This document shows, one piece after another, positions 8,301 through 15,669 of a DNA stretch of 64,000 nt. The stretch covers positions 182,651 through 246,650 of the forward strand of contig NZ_JANIBC010000004.1 of NCBI RefSeq assembly GCF_024505085.1, in the 5' to 3' direction. Source of the DNA: Parvularcula maris. Its GTDB lineage: Bacteria; Pseudomonadota; Alphaproteobacteria; Caulobacterales; Parvularculaceae. A program made the translations under genes and the position numbers. Under the pieces are notes generated by a model, which did not search any database, had not been told where the DNA came from, and saw only the letters and a list, made by a program, of their open reading frames with translations. Each line of letters starts with the position of its first letter. Position 1 is the stretch's first letter.

Positions 8301-9415
8301 CAGCAAGCCCGCACCACAATAGACCCAGCCGAGTACCCCGCGCCAAACCCAGAGATCACTCCCAAGCTCCCGCTCTCCATATCATCCTTGTACTTATGGA
8401 AAGCGATGATCGAACCCGCCGAGCTCGTATTGGCGTACTCGTCGAGGATGACGGGGGCCTCGTGCGCCTCGGGGTCGCGGCCCAGGAGCTTCTTGGCGAT
8501 CAGGAGGTTCATGTTGAGGTTGGCCTGGTGCAGCCAGAAGCGGCTGACCTCCGCCGTGTCGATGCCGTTGTCGCGCAGATGCTCCTCGATCATGGCGGAG
8601 ACGAGGGGGACGACCTCTTTGAAGACCGAGCGCCCGTTCTGCTTGAAGAGCTTGTCCGTCTTCGGATCGCTGAGGTCGATGACCGCGTCCTCGCCGGGGT
8701 TGAGGAAGCCGAAATTGTTGCGGATATTGTTGGAGAACTGGGTCTTGAGCCGCGTGTCGAGGATGTCGAAGGCGCCCTTCGGGGCCTCGCCCTCGGGCCG
8801 TCCGATGATCGCGGCGGTGGCGACGTCGCCGAAGATGAAGTGGCCGTCCCGGTCCTTGAAGTTGATATGGGCGGTGCAGATCTCCGGGTTGACCATCAGC
8901 ACACGGCGCGCGCCCGTGGCGAGCAGCCCCACGGCGGTCTGGATGCCGAAGCTGGCGCTCGCGCAGGCCACGTTCATGTCGAAGGCGTAGCCGTCGATGC
9001 CTAGAGCATCCTGCACCTCCACCGCCATGGCGGGGTACTGGCGCTGCATGTTGGAGGCGGCGCAGATCACCGCATCGATGTCCTGGGGGCCTAGATTCGC
9101 CCGCTCCATCGCGTCCCTGGCCGCCTTCACCGCCATCTCGGCCATGATGGAGAGCTCGTCGTTGGAGCGCTCCTCGAAGTTCGGGCGCATGCGATCGGGG
9201 TCGAGGATGCCCTCTTTCTCCAAGACGTAGCGCGCCTTGATGCCCGAGGCCTTCTCGATGAAGGGGGCGTTGGAGGGCTCCAGCTTCTGGTCCGGGTTCG
9301 CCTCGTTCCAGCGCGCCACATAGGCGTTGTAGGCCTCCACCAGCTCCTCATTGGAGATGGACTGCTCGGGCGTGAAAAGACCGGTGGAGAGGATGCAGGC
9401 GATGGCGGGCTTCAT
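8300..9415 (-). CDS. Beta-ketoacyl-ACP synthase III-like thiolase-fold enzyme
   Basis: A protein of 371 residues, longer than classic FabH (about 317). The condensing triad is present: Cys near residue 151 in VACASASFG, His in [10 protein letters not shown], and Asn in [10 protein letters not shown]. FabH enzymes condense acetyl-CoA with malonyl-ACP to begin fatty-acid synthesis. The extra length, with insertions such as [16 protein letters not shown], fits a FabH-like subgroup that may act on other acyl chains. It is upstream of and coupled to the TIR gene and not next to other fatty-acid genes. Substrate unknown. Confidence 0.85.
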   Translation of the reverse strand: MKPAIACILSTGLFTPEQSISNEELVEAYNAYVARWNEANPDQKLEPSNAPFIEKASGIKARYVLEKEGILDPDRMRPNFEERSNDELSIMAEMAVKAARDAMERANLGPQDIDAVICAASNMQRQYPAMAVEVQDALGIDGYAFDMNVACASASFGIQTAVGLLATGARRVLMVNPEICTAHINFKDRDGHFIFGDVATAAIIGRPEGEAPKGAFDILDTRLKTQFSNNIRNNFGFLNPGEDAVIDLSDPKTDKLFKQNGRSVFKEVVPLVSAMIEEHLRDNGIDTAEVSRFWLHQANLNMNLLIAKKLLGRDPEAHEAPVILDEYANTSSAGSIIAFHKYKDDMESGSLGVISGFGAGYSAGSIVVRAC

Positions 9416-9478
9416 AGGACCTCGCGAGGGTTGTTTGGGGCCTTGTGCGCCTTATCGGGGAGGGGGGCAACCGGGGTC

Positions 9479-9627
9479 ATCTCCCCTCTCCCGCTTGCGG
9501 GAGAGGGGCCGGGGGTGAGGGGGTTCTGAGCACCGCGCTGCATAGTTTACACAGCAGTACGGCTTCGCCGATCCCCTCACCCGAAATCGAAGATTTCGAC
9601 CTCTCCCGTGAACGGGAGAGGTGGGGC
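9479..9627. repeat. Dispersed palindromic repeat, family D
   Basis: Two hairpins, CTCTCCCGCTTGCGGGAGAG (9486-9505) and CTCTCCCGTGAACGGGAGAG (9601-9620), flank a middle segment with GGTGAGGGGG and its counterpart CCCCTCACCC. A related copy is at 53731-53870. It fills the 215-base gap between tag and the ketoacyl-synthase gene; no gene is seen here. Confidence 0.75.
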
Positions 9628-9630
9628 GTT

Positions 9631-10200
9631 CTACGACAGCTCCCCGTGCCGGAAGCAGCAGGTCAGGTGGTCGTTCACCATGCCCACGGCCTGGGCGAAG
9701 GCGTAGACGATGACCGGGCCGCAGAAGGTGAAGCCTCGTTTCTTGAGGTCTTTCGACATCTGCTCGGAGATAGGCGTCTTGGCAGGCATGTCCTCGATCC
9801 GCTCGAGGTTCGTTTGTACTGGGATGCCGCCCCAGTAGCTCCACAGCCATTCGGAGAAGCTCTCCTTCTCCATGACCTCAAGCCAGGCGCGTGCGTTCTT
9901 GCGGGCGCCCTCGATCTTCAGCCGTGAGCGGATGATGCCGGGGTTTGCCAGCAGCTCCTCGATCTTGGCCTCGTCCCAGCGAGCGATGGCCTCCGGGTCG
10001 AAGCCGTCAAACGCCTCGCGAAAATTCTCGCGCTTGTGTAGGATGGTGCGCCAGGAGAGCCCTGCTTGGAAGCCGTCGAGGACCAGCTTCTCGAACAGGG
10101 CGCGGTCGTCATATTCGGGCACACCCCACTCGGTGTCGTGGTAGTGCTCGTAGAGAGCGTCGCCGTTGGTGGGCCAGGGGCAGCGGGTTGGGTTAGTCAT
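9631..10200 (-). CDS. tag: DNA-3-methyladenine glycosylase I
   Basis: A protein of 189 residues, the family's usual length. It excises 3-methyladenine from alkylated DNA. The structural zinc ligands are visible: Cys7, His21 in YHDTEWG, and the C-terminal NDHLTCC segment. FQAGLSWRTILHKRENFREAF is the conserved substrate-pocket region. The ATG at 10200 lies inside the end of the preceding gene (overlap of eight bases), so it is probably the last gene of the long minus-strand operon that begins near 14272. Confidence 0.95.
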   Translation of the reverse strand: MTNPTRCPWPTNGDALYEHYHDTEWGVPEYDDRALFEKLVLDGFQAGLSWRTILHKRENFREAFDGFDPEAIARWDEAKIEELLANPGIIRSRLKIEGARKNARAWLEVMEKESFSEWLWSYWGGIPVQTNLERIEDMPAKTPISEQMSKDLKKRGFTFCGPVIVYAFAQAVGMVNDHLTCCFRHGELS

Positions 10201-10585
10201 CTCGTTTTCTTCTTAAAGAGATAGAACCACCGCCTGTTCTATCCCAAACTAACCAAGCCCCTAGACCTGCACTTACTCCGCATGCAGCAAAAACCAGCAT
10301 CGTTTCTACATCCTGATAAGGAGGTGGCCGGAAAACAATTGAAGTCGCAGCGGTAGACAGTAAGCCACCGAGAATAGCGGTTGACCACCATCTTGGAGCA
10401 GCGAAGCGAAGATGTAGTAGCGCTAAAGGCAAACCCACGATAAAAATGAAAGGAAGGGCAACAATGAAGCCGATCATCAGTACGAGTATCGTCTGTTGCC
10501 CACTAGATGTATGAAATATAAGCGGTAGTGCCGCAGCGGCAGAACTTACAACGATACCAAGAGCGAAACGATTGGCTAAGCGCAT
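10193..10585 (-). CDS. Four-helix membrane protein, unknown function
   Basis: A protein of 130 residues with four predicted membrane helices and a basic, charged C terminus (RRKRDD). No family recognised. Hand counts of two lines give about 50% GC, lower than tag and ygfZ around it, suggesting a foreign origin. It starts 26 bases after the ygfZ stop and overlaps the tag start by eight bases, so it is embedded in the operon. Confidence 0.7.
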   Translation of the reverse strand: MRLANRFALGIVVSSAAAALPLIFHTSSGQQTILVLMIGFIVALPFIFIVGLPLALLHLRFAAPRWWSTAILGGLLSTAATSIVFRPPPYQDVETMLVFAACGVSAGLGAWLVWDRTGGGSISLRRKRDD

Positions 10586-10611
10586 AGTTGGTGTTTCATT
10601 TTTGCCAGCAC

Positions 10612-11412
10612 TTACCCAAGATAAGCCGGCTTTCTGATCTTCAGGCTCAGATCGAACCCGTTGTGCAAGGCAAAGGCCTCGGCGCCTTCCAGCCGGTCCA
10701 TACGCATGACCGCGAGACCCTCGCCGCCGATCATGCTCGTCACTGTGCCGACGATGCCCTGGCGCTGGCGCAGGGTCGTGCCGCGGGGGAGGTCTGCATC
10801 GCCGTAGACCTTCAGTGTACGCTTTCGCACCTCGCCCTTCCTGAACATGCGGCTGGCGACCTCCTGACCGACGAAGCAGCCCTTCTTGTAGTTCACTGCG
10901 CCCAAGAGATCGAGATTGGCGTCCATCGGGAAGATGTCCCCGGACTGGTAGTCGAGGCCGAACTCAGGCACGCCGAGGCGCCTCAGAAGGTGAAAGTAGG
11001 TGGGGCTCTTCGGGCCCGAAACCAACGGCCCCAGGGTGAACCAGCGGTGGCCCAGCCCGTCGAGGCGGGGGTCGAGGCCCGCATCCTCCGGCGCCTTGCC
11101 CTCCGGCGCGACAAAGACCCCGCCCGGCACCTTCTCGAAGGTGGCCTTACTGCGCATCTTGTAGAGGTTGAGCTGCTTGACCAGCGGTGCGCCCCGGCCC
11201 TGGAAGACGTCGATCAGGAAGCCATTGGTCAGACGGTGCAGGAACATCACGTCCATGACCTTGCCCTGGGGCGTCAGAAGGCAGGCGAAGACGATGTCGC
11301 CCGGCTTCCTGCCCGAGACGTCGGCGGAGAGGACGGAGTTGAGAAGCTGTTCGGCGTCGGGGCCTTCGGCACTGATGAGGTCCCGCGCGAGCGCTGTCGG
11401 CTGGAAACTCAT
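10612..11412 (-). CDS. ygfZ: YgfZ/GcvT-like folate-binding protein
   Basis: A protein of 266 residues. The family hallmark K-G-C-F-x-G-Q-E is present as KKGCFVGQE. YgfZ proteins bind tetrahydrofolate and help Fe-S cluster enzymes such as MiaB. The start at 11412 (MSFQPTALAR) shares an ATGA with the stop of the PEGA lipoprotein gene. Upstream in-frame codons belong to the shadow of that gene. Function beyond Fe-S support is not shown here. Confidence 0.92.
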   Translation of the reverse strand: MSFQPTALARDLISAEGPDAEQLLNSVLSADVSGRKPGDIVFACLLTPQGKVMDVMFLHRLTNGFLIDVFQGRGAPLVKQLNLYKMRSKATFEKVPGGVFVAPEGKAPEDAGLDPRLDGLGHRWFTLGPLVSGPKSPTYFHLLRRLGVPEFGLDYQSGDIFPMDANLDLLGAVNYKKGCFVGQEVASRMFRKGEVRKRTLKVYGDADLPRGTTLRQRQGIVGTVTSMIGGEGLAVMRMDRLEGAEAFALHNGFDLSLKIRKPAYLG

Positions 11413-11747
11413 AGGGGCGGCAGGCTCTCCTCTTCGACCGCGGTGGAGCGGCCCACCGGCCTCAGCTCGATCACGGCGTCCTTGGCACCCAAGGGCACGG
11501 TGAGGCGCACGGGGCGGTAGCCGAGCTTGGCGATCTGCACCTCCACCGTCATGCCGTAGTCGATGCGGCAGGGGGTGAGGCACTCGCCGTGGGGGTAGGT
11601 GAGGGTCGCCCCGGTCGGCAGGCTGTCGATCACCACCCCCGGCACCGGCGCCTCGTCCTTCGGCCGCGCGAAGCTCAGCCCCTCGGGCAGGCTGACGGTC
11701 TGGCACGCGGCCAGCGGTAGAAGGAGGAGGGGCAGAAGACGCTTCAT
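11409..11747 (-). CDS. PEGA-domain lipoprotein
   Basis: A protein of 112 residues. The signal peptide MKRLLPLLLLPLAAC ends in a lipobox Cys. After it comes a PEGA-type beta domain (VVIDSLPTGATLTYPHGECL ... GYRPVRLTVPLG) with two Cys that could pair. PEGA domains are surface modules of unclear ligand. The ATG at 11747 overlaps the metC stop as ATGA, and its own stop overlaps ygfZ the same way. Confidence 0.82.
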   Translation of the reverse strand: MKRLLPLLLLPLAACQTVSLPEGLSFARPKDEAPVPGVVIDSLPTGATLTYPHGECLTPCRIDYGMTVEVQIAKLGYRPVRLTVPLGAKDAVIELRPVGRSTAVEEESLPPL

Positions 11748-12904
11748 GGCGCGGGCAGGGGCTCCTGGTTGGCGGCGGCGAAGGCCTGGTCGAGATCGGC
11801 GGTAAGGTCCTCTATCGCTTCTAGCCCGGCATGGAAACGCAAGACTTGTCTCTCTTCGCGCCACGCGCCTTGGGAGCGGCATGTCGCGGGCCAGGCCGGA
11901 AGGCAGAGGCTCTCATACCCGCCCCAGCTATAGCCCAAAGCGTAAAAGTTTAGTTTGTCGATGAACCGTCTCGTATAGGCCTCGTCGCCCCGCTTCAGCA
12001 CCACCGAGAAGAGCCCCGAGGCGCCGGTGAAGTCACGCTTCCAGAGCTCATGCTGGGGGTGGCTGGGAAGACCAGGGTGGAGGACGCGGGCGACCTCCTC
12101 GCGCTCTTCGAGCCAGCGGGCGAGAGCGAGGCCCTGAACCTCGTGCTCGGCGAGGCGGATATGCAGCGTCCTCATCCCGCGCAAAACGGTATAGACGTCG
12201 TCGGGCGAGGTGGCGTTGCCCAGAAGCTGCGCGGTCTTGAAGATGGTCTTGGCCGCCTTGGCCGTGCGGCTGGCGATGGTGCCGAGGAAGACGTCGGAGT
12301 GTCCGCCGAGGTACTTCGTAGCGCTCTGAATGCTGATCGTCGCGCCGAGCTGCAGCGGCTTGTAGAAGTGCCCCGCGCCCCAAGTGTTGTCCACGGTGAC
12401 GGGGACGTCCCCCGCCGCCTCGCAGATGGCGGGCAGGTCCTGAAGCTCGAAGGTGAGGGAGCCAGGGCTCTCGCAGTGGATGAGGGCGGTCTTCTCAGTG
12501 ATCAGCTTGCGGATGCCGCCGCCGATCAGAGGATCGTAGTAGCGGACATCGACGCCCCTTGGCGCCAGGTACTGGTCGCAGAAGGCCCGCACCGGGTCGT
12601 AGGTGCTGTCCGTGACCAGAACCTCCGTACCCGGCTTGGCGTAGGCGAGGATCGCCATGTTGACCGCCGAGAGGCCGGAACTCGTCAGCGTGACGCCCTC
12701 GGCGCCTTCTAGCGCCATCACCGCCTCGCGCAGGGCTTCGTGGGTGTCGGTGCCGTGGCGGCCGTAATATTTGGGACGGCCCCGCCCGCGGAAATCGTCA
12801 TAGGACGGAAAGACCACGGTCGAGCCGCGCTCGACGGCCGGGTTCACCATGCGCAGCCCCTCATGGGGGCGGCCGAGATGGCAGAGCTTGGTCTCGTCCT
12901 TCAT
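11744..12904 (-). CDS. metC: Cystathionine beta-lyase
   Basis: A protein of 386 residues. It is a trans-sulfuration PLP enzyme that cleaves cystathionine to homocysteine, pyruvate and ammonia in methionine synthesis. The PLP lysine is in SATKYLGGHSDV, and YGRHGTDTHEALREAV near the N terminus is the usual substrate loop. LGYSWGGYESL is typical of MetC rather than gamma-synthases. ATG 12904 overlaps the GNAT gene stop as ATGA; a GTG three codons earlier is possible but less likely. Specificity within the family is inferred. Confidence 0.9.
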   Translation of the reverse strand: MKDETKLCHLGRPHEGLRMVNPAVERGSTVVFPSYDDFRGRGRPKYYGRHGTDTHEALREAVMALEGAEGVTLTSSGLSAVNMAILAYAKPGTEVLVTDSTYDPVRAFCDQYLAPRGVDVRYYDPLIGGGIRKLITEKTALIHCESPGSLTFELQDLPAICEAAGDVPVTVDNTWGAGHFYKPLQLGATISIQSATKYLGGHSDVFLGTIASRTAKAAKTIFKTAQLLGNATSPDDVYTVLRGMRTLHIRLAEHEVQGLALARWLEEREEVARVLHPGLPSHPQHELWKRDFTGASGLFSVVLKRGDEAYTRRFIDKLNFYALGYSWGGYESLCLPAWPATCRSQGAWREERQVLRFHAGLEAIEDLTADLDQAFAAANQEPLPAP

Positions 12905-13446
12905 CCGCGCCACTCAATCAGGCCCTTGGCCTGGTCGTAGATGGTGAAGCCTTCGCGCTGGTAGAGCTGCAGTGCGCGGGGGTTGTCGAGGGTGCAGGTC
13001 TCGATGATGACGCGCCCGCGGCGAAGCTGCCAGGCGAGCTCGGTGATCTCACGAAAGAACCAGCGGCCAAGGCGCTGGCCCTGCATATGGGGGAAGAGGC
13101 CGAAGAACTTGATCGCCGCCTCGCCGTCCTTGCGCGCGTCGATCTCGCCGAAACCTGCAGGAGAGCCTTCAGCATAGAGAACGTAGATATAGGTCTGCGG
13201 GTCGTCCGTATGCTTTCGCAGCGCCTCGTCGTTCATGTAGCGGCGCGAAATCCAGCGGTGCGGCTCGCCTACGCCGTTGAAGAGGAAGCGGTAGAAATCG
13301 GGATGCGGCTTCTCCGCCCGCATCAGCGCCAGCGCCCTGCCGGGGCGGGGCAGGGGGGTCTGCGCGCGGGGGCTCGTCTGCTCGAGGTAGCGGATCGTCA
13401 CCTCGTGGCGCTCGAGGGGTTCGGGAGCTCTGGGGGCGGCGCTCAT
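12901..13446 (-). CDS. GNAT-family N-acetyltransferase
   Basis: A protein of 181 residues with the GNAT fold. The acetyl-CoA loop is LFPHMQGQRLGRWFF, followed by DNPRALQLYQREGF, the typical motif B. The substrate is unknown. Both ends overlap neighbours by four bases (ATGA with the orphan upstream and with metC downstream). Confidence 0.88.
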   Translation of the reverse strand: MSAAPRAPEPLERHEVTIRYLEQTSPRAQTPLPRPGRALALMRAEKPHPDFYRFLFNGVGEPHRWISRRYMNDEALRKHTDDPQTYIYVLYAEGSPAGFGEIDARKDGEAAIKFFGLFPHMQGQRLGRWFFREITELAWQLRRGRVIIETCTLDNPRALQLYQREGFTIYDQAKGLIEWRG

Positions 13447-13928
13447 TGCAATTGCTCTAGCGTTTCAAAGGGAGGAAGACACCCACCGTGCTCTATCCGG
13501 ATAGGCTTCTCGGTCTTAGACACACCTTGCCGCAAGCGGACTAAACTCGCAGTTACTTCCTCGATTAGGTCCTCATTCGCAAGGCAGACAGTGAGCACAT
13601 ACTCGTTGTTTCTATCGCTGAGCAGAAATGGCTGATACTTTGAAACGCGAGCTAGCCGACTGTGGGTCAACCATCCATCTTGAAGTGATGGAGAAGCACA
13701 CTGTCCGTATAGGTAGGAAACGAACGATCCGCGCCAATCGTCTGCCTGTTCAAGAGATAGGGTGAAGCTGCAGCTGCCTGCCTGTAACGGCTCCGAAATC
13801 TCCATCGGTTCAAGACGGCCTTTGCCGGGAGAAAACATCACGGTGAGCAATAACAGCAGCAGACCAACCAGCCCTGCTAGTATAGCCCCTAGGAGGAAAC
13901 CTGCCGTCTGTCGTAAGGCCCAAATCAC
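13443..13928 (-). CDS. Membrane-anchored orphan protein
   Basis: A protein of 161 residues with one strong N-terminal membrane helix (about residues 8-32). A soluble domain with four Cys follows; no family recognised. The start is GTG at 13928, overlapping the csaA stop as GTGA; its stop overlaps the GNAT ATG as ATGA. GC counted by hand on two lines is about 52%, well below the neighbours. An insertion that preserved 4-nt overlaps on both sides is unusual. Confidence 0.72.
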   Translation of the reverse strand: MIWALRQTAGFLLGAILAGLVGLLLLLLTVMFSPGKGRLEPMEISEPLQAGSCSFTLSLEQADDWRGSFVSYLYGQCASPSLQDGWLTHSRLARVSKYQPFLLSDRNNEYVLTVCLANEDLIEEVTASLVRLRQGVSKTEKPIRIEHGGCLPPFETLEQLQ

Positions 13929-14272
13929 GACATCCTCGTCCCGTTGGGCACCGGGGTGTCAGGCCCGGCCAACACCACCTCGCCGTTCTCGTCCTCGAAG
14001 CCCAGGACCAGCACCTCCGACACGAAGGGGCCGATCTGGCGCGGGGCGAAGTTGACGACGGCCATGACCTGGCGGCCCGGCAGGTCCTCAGGAGTATAGT
14101 GCTTTGTGATCTGGGCGGAGGACTTCTTCTCGCCGATCTCGTCGCCGAAATCCGCCCAAAGCTTGATCGCGGGCTTACGCGCCCCGGGGAAGGGTTCGGC
14201 GCGCAGGACCGTTCCTACACGGATGTCGAGGGCCTCGAAGGTGGCGAAGGGGGTTTGGGGCGTTACAGGCAT
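13925..14272 (-). CDS. csaA: CsaA-type tRNA-binding protein
   Basis: A protein of 115 residues consisting of one tRNA-binding OB-fold domain. The motifs [21 protein letters not shown] and [10 protein letters not shown] are diagnostic for CsaA, a dimeric tRNA-binding protein with proposed chaperone activity. A clear Shine-Dalgarno GGGAGGAG precedes ATG 14272. It is the first gene of the overlapping operon. Confidence 0.9.
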   Translation of the reverse strand: MPVTPQTPFATFEALDIRVGTVLRAEPFPGARKPAIKLWADFGDEIGEKKSSAQITKHYTPEDLPGRQVMAVVNFAPRQIGPFVSEVLVLGFEDENGEVVLAGPDTPVPNGTRMS

Positions 14273-14288
14273 GGCATTCTCCTCCCTT

Positions 14289-14403
14289 CGTCATCCCGGC
14301 CGCAGCGCAGCGAAGAGCCGGGACCCATGGACCGACCGCTGCTCTTGCACAAACCGGCGGGTCCATGGGTCCCGGATAAGCCTGCGGCTTTCCGGGATGA
14401 CGG
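14289..14403. repeat. Dispersed palindromic repeat, family A
   Basis: The outer arms are CGTCATCCCGG (14289-14299) and CCGGGATGACGG (14392-14403). The inner arms are GGGACCCATGGACC (14320-14333) and GGTCCATGGGTCCC (14360-14373), a perfect 14-bp inverted match. Related copies are at 40936-41068 and 63139-63268. It separates cysteine synthase from csaA. Confidence 0.85.
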
Positions 14404-14414
14404 AAGGAAGCTTG

Positions 14415-15401
14415 TCACGCCATCCACCCCGGCACGGGCAAGCCCTTCTCGCGCAGGAACGCTGGGTTGAAGAGCTTGCTCTGATACCTGTTCCCATAGT
14501 CGCAGAGGATGGTGACGATGGTGTGCCCCGGCCCCATCTCGCGGGCGAGGCGGATCGCGCCAGCCACGTTGATGCCTGCCGAACCGCCGAGGCACAGGCC
14601 CTCTTCTTCGGTCAGCCTGAAGAGGATCCCCAGCGCCTCCTCGTCGGGAATGCGGTACGCCTTGTCGACCTTCACCCCTTCGAGGTTCGCCGTCACTCGG
14701 CCCTGACCGATGCCCTCCATGACCGAGGAGCCTTCGGTCGAGAGCTCGCCGCGCGTGTACCAGTCGTAGAGCTTGGCGCCGTAGGGGTCGGAGATGGCGA
14801 TGGTCACTTCCCTTTTGCGCTCCTTCAGCGCCAGGGACACCCCGCCCAAGGTTCCGCCCGAGCCCACGGCGCAGGTGAAGCCGTCGACCTCGCCGCCGGT
14901 CTGCTCGAAGATCTCCGGCCCGGTGGTGCGGTAGTGCGCGTCGCGGTTGGCCGTGTTGTCGAACTGGTTGGCCCAGATGGCGTTCTCCGTCTCCTCGGCC
15001 ACGCGGCGCGAATAGTGCACATAGTTGTTCTGATCGGCGTAGGGGACAGCGTCGACCTCGATCAGCTCGCCGCCGAGAAGCCTGACCGCGTCCTTCTTCT
15101 CCTCGGACTGGGTCCGGGGCATGACGATCTTCACCTTGTAGCCCTTGGCCTTGCCGACGAGGCAGAGGCCGATGCCGGTATTGCCGGCGGTCCCCTCGAC
15201 GATGATCCCGCCCGGCCTCAGCGAGCCGTCGGCCTCGGCCGCCTCGACGATGCCGAGGGCGGCGCGGTCCTTCACCGACTGGCCGGGGTTCAGGAACTCC
15301 GCCTTGCCTAGAATGGTGCAGCCGGTCTCCTCCGAGGCACGGCGAAGCTTGATGAGGGGCGTGTTCCCGATGGCGCCGAGAACCGTGTCGTGAATGGTCA
15401 T
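14415..15401 (-). CDS. cysK: Cysteine synthase A family enzyme
   Basis: A protein of 328 residues. It makes cysteine from O-acetylserine and sulfide with PLP. The PLP lysine is in GQSVKDRAAL, and the substrate loop reads VEGTAGNTGIGL where E. coli CysK has EPTSGNTG. VGSGGTLGG is the phosphate-binding loop and LGGSAGINVAGA closes the cofactor site. An ATG at 15401 was chosen over a GTG three codons earlier. The loop variation means the exact sulfur donor or acceptor could differ. Confidence 0.88.
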   Translation of the reverse strand: MTIHDTVLGAIGNTPLIKLRRASEETGCTILGKAEFLNPGQSVKDRAALGIVEAAEADGSLRPGGIIVEGTAGNTGIGLCLVGKAKGYKVKIVMPRTQSEEKKDAVRLLGGELIEVDAVPYADQNNYVHYSRRVAEETENAIWANQFDNTANRDAHYRTTGPEIFEQTGGEVDGFTCAVGSGGTLGGVSLALKERKREVTIAISDPYGAKLYDWYTRGELSTEGSSVMEGIGQGRVTANLEGVKVDKAYRIPDEEALGILFRLTEEEGLCLGGSAGINVAGAIRLAREMGPGHTIVTILCDYGNRYQSKLFNPAFLREKGLPVPGWMA

Positions 15402-15555
15402 GGGCGCCACTTAGGGCGCAGCGCCGCCGGGATGAAGAGAGGGACTGCGAAAGGCTGTGTTGCCGCCGTGGTCGCAAGATATTGGCGACCTATCGCAAAC
15501 CGCGTGCTGTGACATTTCTGCAACGACTTTTGGTTAACTTAGTGCTTCTCAGATG

Positions 15556-15568
15556 TGACAGATTGTCA
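15556..15568. promoter_or_regulatory. Small inverted repeat upstream of the TonB-dependent receptor
   Basis: TGACA-GAT-TGTCA lies about 100 bases before the receptor start, in a 268-base region that is AT-richer than its surroundings. It could be a regulator site, but five-base arms are weak evidence. Confidence 0.25.
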
Positions 15569-15669
15569 AAACGTCCGAAAATATCACACCCTACCGCGGC
15601 GGTGGCATGTTCCGCCGCGGGGTGTCGGGGTGACCTCAGTTCACGCCTCGATTGATGAAGGGCAATATC

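Noticed and set aside
9452..9850. A 132-residue ORF on the minus strand overlapping tag
   Set aside because: It reads through the family D repeat and the wrong frame of tag.
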